Assembly (NCBI GenBank): GCA_018660305.1
Contig: JABJKO010000183.1
Coordinates: 1-25,335 of the forward strand
DNA length: 25,335 bases
From: Rhodospirillaceae bacterium
Lineage (GTDB): Bacteria > Pseudomonadota > Alphaproteobacteria > MPNO01 > UBA2964
Direction: 5' to 3'
A program made the translations under genes and the position numbers. The notes below the pieces were generated by a model. It was given only the letters and a program-made list of their open reading frames with translations. It did no database searches and was not told the DNA's origin. Within the stretch, counting starts at the first letter, position 1. Every line of letters starts with the position of its first letter. This document shows, piece by piece, positions 16,253-24,637 of the stretch.

Positions 16253-16571
16253 GATGGGTTCCACAAATTCACATGCAAGAACCATGCCAAAGGCCATTCT
16301 TATAAGGCATTGAATTGGCTTATGTTTTTTATTCGCCCTGCGGCTTCATTTGGAAGAAATTGCCGGGAAGCCGGCAGATTTTGCCGCCCGGCGACCTGCC
16401 CCGCCCATCGCCCCCCCGACAGATATTCTTCGCGGCGATGGTGCGGGGTTGTGTGTGGCACGAAACTATCCCATGTTCAGGGCGCGCGGGTATCCTGGAA
16501 ACCGGGCCCGTGGAATGTGAAGCAACTGTTGGTCTTTCCGGACGGGCGACCGGCACTTGGGAGCGGATGGT
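16253..16571. other. Divergent intergenic region before the response regulator
   Basis: These 319 bp separate the Ala/Pro-rich gene (leftward) and the response regulator (rightward). I see no credible gene. It holds a large inverted repeat at 16399-16448. A TATAAG word near 16301 on the reverse strand could be a -10 for the leftward gene, but no good -35 pairs with it, so no promoter is called. Confidence 0.55.
16399..16448. repeat. 13-bp inverted repeat in the response-regulator upstream region
   Basis: The arm CCCCGCCCATCGC (16399-16411) pairs with GCGATGGTGCGGGG (16435-16448) over 13 bp with one bulged T. The interval is 23 nt. It lies about 125 bp before the response-regulator start. No T-run follows. 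It could be an mRNA leader hairpin or an operator. Its distance from a promoter is unknown. Confidence 0.7.
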
Positions 16572-17261
16572 ATGGCGGCCGAAAAGAAAATTTTACTGGT
16601 AGAGGACGATGAAGCGCTGCGCAACTCTCTGGTGGAACAGCTAAAGCTGCATGAGGATTTCGAGACCGTCGCCATCGAGACCGGCACCGAGGCGCTGGAA
16701 CAAACCAAAAACGAGCATTTTGATCTGCTCATTCTGGATGTCGGGCTGCCCGATATGGACGGGCGCGAGCTCTGCCGGCTGCTGCGCCGCGCTGAGGTCA
16801 AGGCGCCCATCCTCATGCTGACCGGCGCCGATAGCGATGCTGATACCATATTGGGGCTCGATTCCGGCGCCAACGACTATATCACCAAGCCGTTCCGGCT
16901 GGGGGTGTTGCTGGCCCGCATCCGGGCGCAGCTCCGTCAGCATGAACGCAGCGAGGACGCGGTGTTCAGCCTCGGCCCCTATAGTTTCCGGCCGGCCGCG
17001 AAAATGCTGCTCTCGCCGGATTCCAATAATAAGATCCGGCTGACCGAGAAAGAATCCGCGATCCTTAAATACCTGCTGCGGTCGGGGGACAGCGTGGTTG
17101 GGCGCGACGAGCTACTCAACGATGTATGGGGTTATAATTCGGGCGTGACCACCCACACCCTTGAGACCCATGTGTACCGGCTGCGGCAAAAGCTGGAAAA
17201 AGACCCGTCCAACGCCGAGATACTGGTCACCGAACCCGGCGGATACCGGCTAATTCCCTAG
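16572..17261 (+). CDS. OmpR-family response regulator (receiver plus winged helix)
   Basis: This is a 229-aa two-component transcription regulator. The receiver domain occupies about residues 5-118, with acidic pocket D12/D13, phospho-acceptor D56 in LLILDVGLPDMDG, T84 in LMLTGAD and K106 in ITKPF, a complete set of active-site residues. The winged-helix DNA-binding domain follows at about 130-229, with the recognition-helix segment SGVTTHTLETHVYRLRQKLE and the terminal GGYRLIP. The start is ATG 16572, with GGAGCGG a few bases upstream; an earlier in-frame ATG at 16557 is less likely. No histidine kinase gene lies in the window, so the partner must be encoded elsewhere. The stop codon overlaps the stop of the opposing gene in the sequence CTAG. 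Confidence 0.93.
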   Translation: MAAEKKILLVEDDEALRNSLVEQLKLHEDFETVAIETGTEALEQTKNEHFDLLILDVGLPDMDGRELCRLLRRAEVKAPILMLTGADSDADTILGLDSGANDYITKPFRLGVLLARIRAQLRQHERSEDAVFSLGPYSFRPAAKMLLSPDSNNKIRLTEKESAILKYLLRSGDSVVGRDELLNDVWGYNSGVTTHTLETHVYRLRQKLEKDPSNAEILVTEPGGYRLIP

Positions 17262-18127
17262 CTCGCAAAGCGGATCTTGTTGCGGATCACGCCGATGCCG
17301 TCGACCTCGGCCTCGCACACATCGCCATCGTCAAGATAGACCGGGGGCTTCATGCCGAGACCGACGCCAAACGGCGTGCCGGTGGCGATCAGGTCGCCGG
17401 GCAGCAACGTGATGCCCTGGGACAGAAAGGCGATCAGATTGGCGACACCGAAGACCATGTTCGACGTATTGGAGCGCTGTTTTTCCACGCCGTTGACGCG
17501 CAGACAGAGATCGAGGGCCTGTGGATCGGTTATGTCGTCGGCGGTGACGATCCCCGGCCCGTAGGGGCAGAACGTGTCGAGGGATTTGCCGAAATCCCAC
17601 TGGCCCGGCGCCCGTAATTGCAAATCCCGCGCCGACACGTCATTGACCGCGGTATAGCCGAACACATAATCCAGCGCCGCCGCCTCGCTCACCCGGAAGG
17701 CGGGCTTGCCGATCACCACGCCGAGCTCCACCTCGTAATCTAATTCCTGGCAAATGTCCCGGTAGCACACCACATCATCGTAAGGACCGATTACGGATGA
17801 TGAATGTTTGGTGAAAATGACGGGATGTTCCGGCACATCGAGCCCGGCTTCCCGGCAGTGGTCGATATAGTTGAGGCCGATGCCGATTACCTTGGAGGGC
17901 TGGGACACCGGCGCATGCAGGGTGACGGACTCAAGTGCATGGTCGGTCCCGTCCCAGGCCGCCACCTTGGCGCGGACGGCTTCCAGGGCGCTGCCGCCTT
18001 CCTGAATGAGGCCCAGCAGATCGCCGTCGCGCCCGAGCTCAAGAACACGGTCGTCCCGCAGGGCGCCGCATTGTTTGTCGCCGCCGCTGGAACCGGCGCC
18101 ACTGGAAAAGCTAACGAGATTAGCCAT
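17258..18127 (-). CDS. Fumarylacetoacetate hydrolase (FAH) family protein
   Basis: This is a 289-aa enzyme of the FAH superfamily, which acts on beta-diketo or 2-hydroxy-dienoate type substrates with a metal ion. Family marks are GIGLNYIDHCREAG near the start of the catalytic domain, the metal-ligand region DYEVELGVVIGK, YTAVNDVSARDLQ, and GDLIATGTPFGVG near the end. The N-terminal part is the small region that precedes the domain in this subfamily. The exact substrate cannot be told; the family includes acylpyruvases and 2-hydroxyhepta-2,4-diene-1,7-dioate isomerases, and no pathway genes adjoin. The start is ATG 18127, with AAGGAG nine bases upstream; ATG 18169 would add an untypical stretch. 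It is divergent from the MBL hydrolase, 176 bp apart, and converges tail-to-tail with the response regulator. Confidence 0.92.
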   Translation of the reverse strand: MANLVSFSSGAGSSGGDKQCGALRDDRVLELGRDGDLLGLIQEGGSALEAVRAKVAAWDGTDHALESVTLHAPVSQPSKVIGIGLNYIDHCREAGLDVPEHPVIFTKHSSSVIGPYDDVVCYRDICQELDYEVELGVVIGKPAFRVSEAAALDYVFGYTAVNDVSARDLQLRAPGQWDFGKSLDTFCPYGPGIVTADDITDPQALDLCLRVNGVEKQRSNTSNMVFGVANLIAFLSQGITLLPGDLIATGTPFGVGLGMKPPVYLDDGDVCEAEVDGIGVIRNKIRFAS

Positions 18128-18303
18128 CTGCCCTGTCTCCTTAAAAGTTTCTGGCGAAATTTCTGGCAAAGCCTGTGGGGGTCACGGGTAGCAGCTTGGC
18201 AGGGCTTCCGTCTACCCGCGACAAGGGCGCGTGATGTGATTTTGTCTTTCGCCGCCCCAAAAGCTCGGGCAGACTGCCCGGCATCAGCAGATTGGTATCG
18301 AGT

Positions 18304-19137
18304 GTGACGCAAGACGCAGAATTCTTCGTGCGCTTCTGGGGGGTGCGGGGGTCCATCGCCTGTTCCGGTCCGGAAACCCAGCGATATGGCGGCAATACGT
18401 CCTGTCTCGAAGTGCGTTGCGGCGAGCGCCTCCTGGTGTTCGATGCCGGTACCGGCGTGCGGCCCCTGGGGCTGAGCCTGCCTTCGGCCGACCCCATCGA
18501 GCTTGATCAGTTTTTCTCCCACACCCATTGGGACCATATCGCCGGCCTGCCGTTTTTCTGTCCGGCCTATGGCGCCGACAACATCATCCATGTCCGCGCC
18601 GGACATCTGGCGCCCAGCGGGACCATCGAAGCCGCCCTGCGCCAGGCCATGTCCGAGCCCCTGTTTCCGGTGCCGCTGGATGTCCTCCACGCAACCGTCA
18701 CGTTTGAGGATTTTGCCGCCGGGGCGGATCTCGATCTGGGCGACGGCATCAAGGTCCGGACCGCGCCCCTGAACCATCCCAATGGCGCCACCGGTTACCG
18801 GGTAGACTATGACGGCAAATCCATCTGCTATGTCACCGACACGGAGCACGTGCCCGGCGCACCGGATCAGAACATCCTCGGGCTGATCAAAGGCGCCGAT
18901 GTGGTGATCTATGACAGCACCTATACGGACGACGAGTTCGCGTCCTATGTGGGGTGGGGCCATTCCACCTGGCAGGAGGGCGTGCGCCTCTGCAAGGCGG
19001 CGGGCGCAAAGAGGCTCGCTATTTTCCATCATGATCCGGGCCGTGACGACGATGCCCTCGATGATATCGGGCGGCAGGCAGCCCAGGAATTCGCCGGCGC
19101 CTTCGTGGCCCGCGAACGCGATATGGTCGTCCCGTGA
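18304..19137 (+). CDS. Metallo-beta-lactamase-fold hydrolase, overlapping the adenylate cyclase gene
   Basis: This is a cytosolic MBL-fold metal hydrolase of 277 aa. It opens with RFWGVRGSIACSGP, the early YGGNTSCLEV segment and DAGTG, all typical of the COG1235-like branch. The metal motif HTHWDH is at about residues 73-78, with further probable ligands in NHPNGATGYR, CYVTDTEH and FHHDP. The substrate is unknown; the fold includes phosphodiesterases and tRNase Z-like nucleases. The start is GTG 18304; TTG 18292 is an alternative, and neither has a strong ribosome binding site. The 3' end shares the four bases GTGA with the start of the cyclase gene, which suggests a common operon and possibly a role linked to cAMP (inference). 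Confidence 0.85.
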   Translation: MTQDAEFFVRFWGVRGSIACSGPETQRYGGNTSCLEVRCGERLLVFDAGTGVRPLGLSLPSADPIELDQFFSHTHWDHIAGLPFFCPAYGADNIIHVRAGHLAPSGTIEAALRQAMSEPLFPVPLDVLHATVTFEDFAAGADLDLGDGIKVRTAPLNHPNGATGYRVDYDGKSICYVTDTEHVPGAPDQNILGLIKGADVVIYDSTYTDDEFASYVGWGHSTWQEGVRLCKAAGAKRLAIFHHDPGRDDDALDDIGRQAAQEFAGAFVARERDMVVP

Positions 19138-20513
19138 CCGATCCGGAACCCAACGGGGTCGCGAAGCGGGAGGGAAGGTCGGGCAGCACCGACAGCGAGG
19201 TGGATTATCTGCATCTTCCGGAGCGCGTCCGCAACGCCATCCGCGACCAGCAGGACGCCAGTGAAATCCTGATCGGCTGGGTGCAGCTCGGCGTGGTCAT
19301 GCTATTCGGCGCGCTCTATCTGATTGCCCCCAAGACCTTTACCCAGGCCGCGGAGTTCGAGCCGGTTCCCTGGGTGCTGGGCGGGTATCTCGCCTTTACC
19401 CTGGTGCGGCTCGCGGTGTCGCTGAAACGCCGCACGCCCGACTGGCTGCTTTATGTGTCGGTCATCGTCGATATGACGCTGCTGTTCGTCCTGATCTGGA
19501 GCTTCCACCGGCAATATATGCAACCGCCGTCGTTCTATCTGAAGGCGCCGACCCTGCTTTATGTCTTTATCTTCATCGCGCTCCGGTCGCTGCGCTTCGA
19601 GGCGCGCTATGTGCTGCTGGCCGGTCTTGTGGCGGCGCTGGGCTGGACCCTGCTGGCGGTGTTCGCCGCCACCGGGCCCGAGGGCATGAAGATGATCACC
19701 CGCGATTACGTGCTCTATATGACGTCGAACAGCATCCTGATCGGCGCCGAGATCGATAAGATCGTCTCCATCCTGACCGTGACGGCCATCATCGCGGTGG
19801 CCATCCGCCGCGCGCGGCGGCTGATGATCCGGGCCATTGCCGAAGGGGCGGCGGCCCATGATCTGTCGCGGTTTTTCGCCCCCGAAATCGCGCAGCAGAT
19901 AACCGCGTCCGAGCAGGTGGTCAGCGCCGGTCAGGGTCAGGCGCGCGAGGCGGCCATTCTTTTCCTCGATATCCGCGGCTTTACCGTGTTTGCCAATACC
20001 GTTCAGCCGGATGTCCTCATGGCCGCCCTGGCCGAATACCAGTCCCTCATGGTGCCCATCGTCCAGCGCCATGGCGGCAGCATCGATAAATTCATGGGCG
20101 ATGGAATCATGGCGACGTTCGGTGCCGCGGTGACCACCGACAGCTACGCGGCCGACGCGCTGGCGGCCATCGACGATATCATGGTCGCGGCCGACGACTG
20201 GGCGTTGAGCCGCCGCGCGGCCGGCGTACGGGAGCTGAAAATCGGCGCCGCCTGCGCCGCCGGCCGGATTATTTTCGGGGCGGTGGGCGATCCGACCCGG
20301 CTGGAATATACGGTGATCGGCGACGCGGTGAACCTTGCCGCCAAGCTGGAAAAACACACCAAGGCCGAAAAAGTCCGGGCCCTGGTGGATGCCGAAACCT
20401 ATCAAAAGGCCCTCGCCCAGGGCTACCAGCCCGCCGGAACCCCCGAACCGCGCGCCGCGCGCCCGGTGGAAGGCACCGATATGCCCATGGATCTGGTGGT
20501 GATGTCGGCGTAA
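19134..20513 (+). CDS. Membrane-bound class III adenylate cyclase
   Basis: The 459-aa protein should convert ATP to cyclic AMP. Six hydrophobic segments at about residues 47-66, 80-97, 104-123, 135-152, 158-178 and 208-226 form a membrane domain. A signalling helix (about 227-262) leads to the catalytic domain (about 268-430). Metal aspartates are D279 in FLDIRGF and D323 in KFMGDG. Substrate-selecting residues look like K319 and T393, the class IIIb pattern. The transition-state asparagine N400 is present, but the arginine expected four residues later is K404. The domain dimerises in known family members, and a partner could supply residues. GTG 19134 overlaps the hydrolase stop. The stop TAA abuts the stop of the opposing permease gene. 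No cAMP receptor protein gene is in the window. Confidence 0.9.
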   Translation: MTDPEPNGVAKREGRSGSTDSEVDYLHLPERVRNAIRDQQDASEILIGWVQLGVVMLFGALYLIAPKTFTQAAEFEPVPWVLGGYLAFTLVRLAVSLKRRTPDWLLYVSVIVDMTLLFVLIWSFHRQYMQPPSFYLKAPTLLYVFIFIALRSLRFEARYVLLAGLVAALGWTLLAVFAATGPEGMKMITRDYVLYMTSNSILIGAEIDKIVSILTVTAIIAVAIRRARRLMIRAIAEGAAAHDLSRFFAPEIAQQITASEQVVSAGQGQAREAAILFLDIRGFTVFANTVQPDVLMAALAEYQSLMVPIVQRHGGSIDKFMGDGIMATFGAAVTTDSYAADALAAIDDIMVAADDWALSRRAAGVRELKIGAACAAGRIIFGAVGDPTRLEYTVIGDAVNLAAKLEKHTKAEKVRALVDAETYQKALAQGYQPAGTPEPRAARPVEGTDMPMDLVVMSA

Positions 20514-21701
20514 TTATTTATAAGGATCGGCGGCGTCCCGGAGGCCGTCGCCGAGGAAATTGAAGGCCAGCACGACCACGATCACCGGCAGCACCGGCAG
20601 CATCAGCCAGGGATAGAGCGCCACCACATTCATGTTCTGAGCCTCCGACAGCAGCACGCCCCAGCTTGTGATGGGCGGCCGCAGGCCCAGACCGAGAAAG
20701 CTCAGCGCGGTTTCACCGAGGATCATGTTGGGCACCGAGAGCGTCGCCGAGGCGATCAGGTGGCTCATGAAAGACGGCAGCATGTGACGGGCGATGACCC
20801 GCTTCGGCGGCGCGCCCATCAGGATGGCGGCGGTGACGAAATCCTCTTCGCGCACTGCCAGGAGCTTGGAACGCACGGCCCGGGCCAGTCCGGTCCAGTC
20901 CAGCAGGCCCAGAATAATGGTGATCCCGAAATAGATGATGATCGGGCTCCAGGTCACCGGCAGGGCCGCCGAGAGCGCCATCCATAAAGGCAGCTCCGGG
21001 AAGGAACGCAGGATCTCGATACCGCGCTGGGTCAGATTATCCACCCAGCCGCCGTAATAGCCGGCCAGCCCGCCGATGATCATGCCGAGGATGAAGCTGA
21101 TGGCGATGCCGAACAGCCCGACGGTCAACGAAATGCGGGCGCCCAGGATGATGCGGCTCAGCATGTCGCGCCCCAGCCTGTCGGTGCCGAACAGGAACAG
21201 GGTGCCGCCCCTGGCCGGGCAGATCACATGGAACGACGCGTTGAACAGCCCCCAGAATTCATATTGATCGCCGCTGCAGAAGAACCGGATTTTCTGAATC
21301 CGGCTCGTGCTGTCGGTATATTCGCGCTTCAGATTGGTCATGTTGAGGCGGTAGTCGAGGCCGTAGACAAAGGGCCCCATGAACTCGCCTTCGTGGAACA
21401 GATGGACCGATTGGGGCGGCGCGTAGATATGATCGATGTTGCGGCTATGCAGATCATAGGGCGCCAGCGCTTCGCTGATCAGGGTCGAGCCATAGAGCAG
21501 GATGAGCACGATGCCTGACGCCACGGCCAGCTTATGCCGGCGCAGACGCCACCACATCATGCGCCATTGGGACGCCATGTAGTAGCGCTCCTGATCGGCG
21601 CTGAGTTCTTCCACGGCCTGCGGTTCGAACGGCTCCTGCGAGACCCAGTGGTCGAGCTTGTCGGACCCCGGGGGGTTCCCTGTGGGGTTGGTGGTGCTCA
21701 T
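20514..21701 (-). CDS. Peptide/opine-type ABC transporter permease (DppC/OppC-like)
   Basis: This is a 395-aa inner-membrane permease subunit. It has a cytosolic N-terminus, a first transmembrane helix (AVASGIVLILLYGSTLI) and then a long periplasmic loop of about 110 residues containing HEGEFMGPFVYGLDYR. The conserved FGTDRLGRDMLSRII marks entry to the membrane core of DppC-type proteins. The core carries the EAA-type coupling loop AAILMGAPPKRVIARHMLP. The long periplasmic loop makes it longer than the usual 300 aa; related long forms occur in Alphaproteobacteria. The ATG start overlaps the end of the other permease gene in ATGA. The stop abuts the cyclase stop with no gap. Substrate: probably peptides or opine-like compounds, not determinable further. 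Confidence 0.92.
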   Translation of the reverse strand: MSTTNPTGNPPGSDKLDHWVSQEPFEPQAVEELSADQERYYMASQWRMMWWRLRRHKLAVASGIVLILLYGSTLISEALAPYDLHSRNIDHIYAPPQSVHLFHEGEFMGPFVYGLDYRLNMTNLKREYTDSTSRIQKIRFFCSGDQYEFWGLFNASFHVICPARGGTLFLFGTDRLGRDMLSRIILGARISLTVGLFGIAISFILGMIIGGLAGYYGGWVDNLTQRGIEILRSFPELPLWMALSAALPVTWSPIIIYFGITIILGLLDWTGLARAVRSKLLAVREEDFVTAAILMGAPPKRVIARHMLPSFMSHLIASATLSVPNMILGETALSFLGLGLRPPITSWGVLLSEAQNMNVVALYPWLMLPVLPVIVVVLAFNFLGDGLRDAADPYK

Positions 21702-22696
21702 CGCGTCACGCCGCCCTGCAGCCGGATGCGCGGGTCGAGCATGGCCAGTGCGATATCAGACAGGAAGACCCCGACCACGGTCAGGGACGCCAGGAACATA
21801 AGGAACGACCCGGCGAGATACATGTCCTGGCTGCGCAGCGCATCGAGCAGCATGGGCCCCGTGGTGGGCAGCGACAGCACCACCGAGACGATGGCCGCGC
21901 CGCTGACCACCTGCGGCAGCATATTGCCGATATCGGCGACGAACGGATTGAGCGCCACCCGCAGCGGGTATTTCAGCAGCAGCCGGATCGGCGGCAGGCC
22001 CTTGGCGCGGGCCGTCACCACATACTGCTTCTGCAGCTCGTCCAGAAGGTTGGCGCGCAGACGCCTGATCATGCCGGCGGTGCCCGATGTGCCGATCACC
22101 ACCACCGGCACCCAGAGATGCTCGAGCACCGAAAGCACCTTATCGATGGTCCAGGCCTGACCGATAAATCTGGCTTCCATGAGGCCGCCGAACGATGTCC
22201 CGAAATAGGTGTTGGCGACATAGAGCAACACCAGCGCCAGCAGGAAGTTGGGCGTCGCCAGCCCGATAAACCCAAGGAACGTAAGCCCGTAATCGCCCCA
22301 GCTATATTGGTGGGTCGCCGAATAGACGCCGATGGGAAAGGAGACCGCCCAGGTGAACAGGATGGTGGTGAAGGACACGAGAAAGGTCAGCCACAGCCGG
22401 TCGCCGACGATCTCGGTCACCGGCAGGTTATATTCGAAGGAAAACCCGAAATCGCCCTGCAGCATGCCGATCACCCAGATGCCGTATTGCTGCCACATGG
22501 GCCTGTCGAACCCGTACTGTTCCCTGAGAAACGCGATCTTGGCTTCGCTGACGGATTCGCCCTGACTTTGCAGCTCGGCCACATAGGCCGACAGATAATC
22601 CCCCGGCGGCAGCTGGATGATCACAAACGTAATGGCGCTGATCACCAGCAGCGTCGGGATCATGATAAGCAGGCGATGGATCAGATAACCGAACAT
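21698..22696 (-). CDS. Peptide/opine-type ABC transporter permease (DppB/OppB-like)
   Basis: This is a 332-aa inner-membrane permease. It begins with MFGYLIHRLLIMIPTLLVIS, the typical DppB N-terminal helix with a following QLPPGDY segment. Further helices contain the family signatures FDRPMWQQYGIWVIG and the coupling-loop stretch VVTARAKGLPPIR. The length is normal. It pairs with the DppC-like permease downstream to form the membrane channel, and overlaps its start by 4 bp. The binding-protein gene ends nine bases upstream of its ATG, so the genes form one operon. The weak AGGGACAGGGA sequence before ATG 22696 may serve as ribosome binding site. Confidence 0.94.
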   Translation of the reverse strand: MFGYLIHRLLIMIPTLLVISAITFVIIQLPPGDYLSAYVAELQSQGESVSEAKIAFLREQYGFDRPMWQQYGIWVIGMLQGDFGFSFEYNLPVTEIVGDRLWLTFLVSFTTILFTWAVSFPIGVYSATHQYSWGDYGLTFLGFIGLATPNFLLALVLLYVANTYFGTSFGGLMEARFIGQAWTIDKVLSVLEHLWVPVVVIGTSGTAGMIRRLRANLLDELQKQYVVTARAKGLPPIRLLLKYPLRVALNPFVADIGNMLPQVVSGAAIVSVVLSLPTTGPMLLDALRSQDMYLAGSFLMFLASLTVVGVFLSDIALAMLDPRIRLQGGVTR

Positions 22697-22705
22697 TCCC
22701 TGTCC

Positions 22706-24637
22706 CTATTTCGCGGCCTTGCCGCCGTCGGCGAACCAGAACGTGTCCGGCCGGTAAATGCCGAAATGGGCGCCGGGGTTCCAGTTATACACCCCTTCCC
22801 GGGGCACGTTGCGCAGGGTCTTTCTGATAACCACCGGCTGCGGCACGGCGGCCACGACGCCGATGGTATAGATCCGGTCGGCATGGATCTGGAGCATGCG
22901 GCGCCAGATGCCGGCGCGTTTTTCACGATCGATTGTCTGCCGCCAGGCGCGGTACAAATCCATGAGCTCCATCGCCGCCGGCAGATCCGGCGCTTCGCCC
23001 ACCGCTTTGCTGGTCTGGTAATACTGACCCCATTTGGGCCATTGCAGGTGGATCTGGTTGGTCGGCGCCAATTCCGCCGGGCTGGTATCCGGCGTGGGCA
23101 GGCCGTTCAGGAGGCCCGACCAGACCGAGATAAGGGTCTCGCCGGTGAAGATGCGGTTACGCAGGACTTCGCGCTGGCTCGGGCGGGTAAACAGCTTGAT
23201 CCCGGCGGCTTTCCAGGTGTCATGGATAAGCTGCAGCACGTCGGTCTGTTCGGTGTCTTCGCCGGCGGTCTCCACGATAACCTCCATGGGGCGCCCATCG
23301 GGCAGCAGCCGGATACCCTGGTCGTTACGCTTGGTCAGACCCATTGAATCGAGCAGGGCGTTGGCCTTCTTGAGATCGAAAGTCGCCCATTTCTTGCGGT
23401 ATTCCGGCTTATAGAGCGGGCTGTCCGGCAGGATGGTGTTGTTGCCCTCAAGCGTGAGCCCGAAATAGACCACCTGGTTGATCTCGTAGCGGTTGATCGC
23501 CAGCGACAGCGCCCGGCGGAACCGGACATCGCGGAACAGCTTGCGCCATTGTGGATCGTTGGCATTGAGGTTGGGGAACAGGGCAATGTGCGCTCCGCTG
23601 GCGGTTTTCCACAGCCGGACGTCGTATTTGTTGCGCCGCTCGCCTTTCTTGAGAAAGGTGTAATCGCTGAAATGGACGTAGCGCGCCTGCAGGTCGCTCT
23701 CACCCGCGCCGGTCTTGCCGGGAATGATCTGGGCGCCGGCGATATTGACCACCACCTCATCGATGTAGGGAAGCTGGCGGCCCTTCGCGTCAACCCGGTG
23801 GAAATAGGGATTGCGGGCAAAGACGAAGCGCTGCGCCGGCGGCTTGGTGCGGGTGGTCCAGGGCTGCAGCGTGGGCAGCTTCGGATTGTCGTTCTTGTAC
23901 TGATTGTCTTTCCGGTTATGGAGAGCCGCCCAGTTGCGCCGCCCCGACTTTGCGACCTTGCGTTTGAGCTTCCCGGGGTCTGCGTAGCGTTGATGGAGCC
24001 GCTTCAGATAATGGGCCGGGCGATAGATATAGAGGGGCCGCGGGCCGGCCAGCGCCGGCAGGAAATCCGGGTTGGGCTGCGCCCAGCTAAACCGGACAGT
24101 GGTCTCGTTCAGCACCTCGAAGACCGGCTTCCGGCCATTGACCAGCATCGCGCGGGGCGGCCCCACCGGCGACAGCATCCGGTTGTTGGCGACGTCCTCC
24201 CAGTAATAACGGAAATCCTCCGTCGTGAACGGCTTGCCGTCCGACCAGCGATGGCCCTTGCGGAGATGAAAGGTAAAACGCCGCCCGTCCACCACGTCCA
24301 CTGTTTTCAGGATATCAGGGACCAACTCGTAATTCTCGGTATAGGCCACCAGCCTCGCATAGCCATAGACCACCATCATGCGGATGTCCTTGGCCCGGGA
24401 CATCAGGATATTCAGCGCGCCGCCATGGCGGCCGGTCGATAGTTTTTCCGAGACGACGTGCGGCTCCGCCGGGGCCCGTTGGGTGACCGGCGGCAGCTTG
24501 CCGCTTTGCACCCTGGATGCCAGGGACGGCGTTTCAACGAGATCCAGCGCGCCGGCGCTCGGGACAATGCCGGCGGTCAACAGAAACCCGGTAATCACCC
24601 CGGTTATCACGGGATCTGATCGCCGCCGCGCGCTCAT
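22706..24637 (-). CDS. Family 5 extracellular solute-binding protein (ABC transporter)
   Basis: This is a 643-aa periplasmic substrate-binding protein. A Sec signal peptide spans residues 1-30 (arginine-rich n-region, core ITGVITGFLLTAGIV, cleavage after S-A-G-A). The mature part contains the family 5 pattern of PDILKTVDVVDGRRFTFHLRKGHRWSDGKPFTTEDF, i.e. the W-S-D-G-x-P-F/T-x-x-D-F motif, and FRRALSLAINR in the middle. The protein is longer than the typical 530 aa and resembles the large YejA/COG4166-like branch. ATG 24637 shares ATGA with the ATPase stop. An open frame upstream to 24919 overlaps the ATPase gene and is a shadow. The ligand is not predictable from sequence. Confidence 0.92.
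   Translation of the reverse strand: MSARRRSDPVITGVITGFLLTAGIVPSAGALDLVETPSLASRVQSGKLPPVTQRAPAEPHVVSEKLSTGRHGGALNILMSRAKDIRMMVVYGYARLVAYTENYELVPDILKTVDVVDGRRFTFHLRKGHRWSDGKPFTTEDFRYYWEDVANNRMLSPVGPPRAMLVNGRKPVFEVLNETTVRFSWAQPNPDFLPALAGPRPLYIYRPAHYLKRLHQRYADPGKLKRKVAKSGRRNWAALHNRKDNQYKNDNPKLPTLQPWTTRTKPPAQRFVFARNPYFHRVDAKGRQLPYIDEVVVNIAGAQIIPGKTGAGESDLQARYVHFSDYTFLKKGERRNKYDVRLWKTASGAHIALFPNLNANDPQWRKLFRDVRFRRALSLAINRYEINQVVYFGLTLEGNNTILPDSPLYKPEYRKKWATFDLKKANALLDSMGLTKRNDQGIRLLPDGRPMEVIVETAGEDTEQTDVLQLIHDTWKAAGIKLFTRPSQREVLRNRIFTGETLISVWSGLLNGLPTPDTSPAELAPTNQIHLQWPKWGQYYQTSKAVGEAPDLPAAMELMDLYRAWRQTIDREKRAGIWRRMLQIHADRIYTIGVVAAVPQPVVIRKTLRNVPREGVYNWNPGAHFGIYRPDTFWFADGGKAAK

Noticed and set aside
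18266..18280. Short inverted repeat CGGGC/GCCCG between FAH and MBL genes
   Set aside because: Five base pairs in GC-rich sequence are expected by chance.
17887..19032. Reverse-strand frame of 381 codons across the FAH/MBL junction
   Set aside because: Overlaps two well-supported genes and has no family features; shadow.
19302..20405. Reverse-strand frame of 367 codons opposite the adenylate cyclase
   Set aside because: Shadow frame with histidine/glycine-rich low-sense sequence.
22118..23347. Forward frame of 409 codons opposite the permease and binding-protein genes
   Set aside because: Shadow of operon genes; Arg/Gly/His-rich translation without domain pattern.
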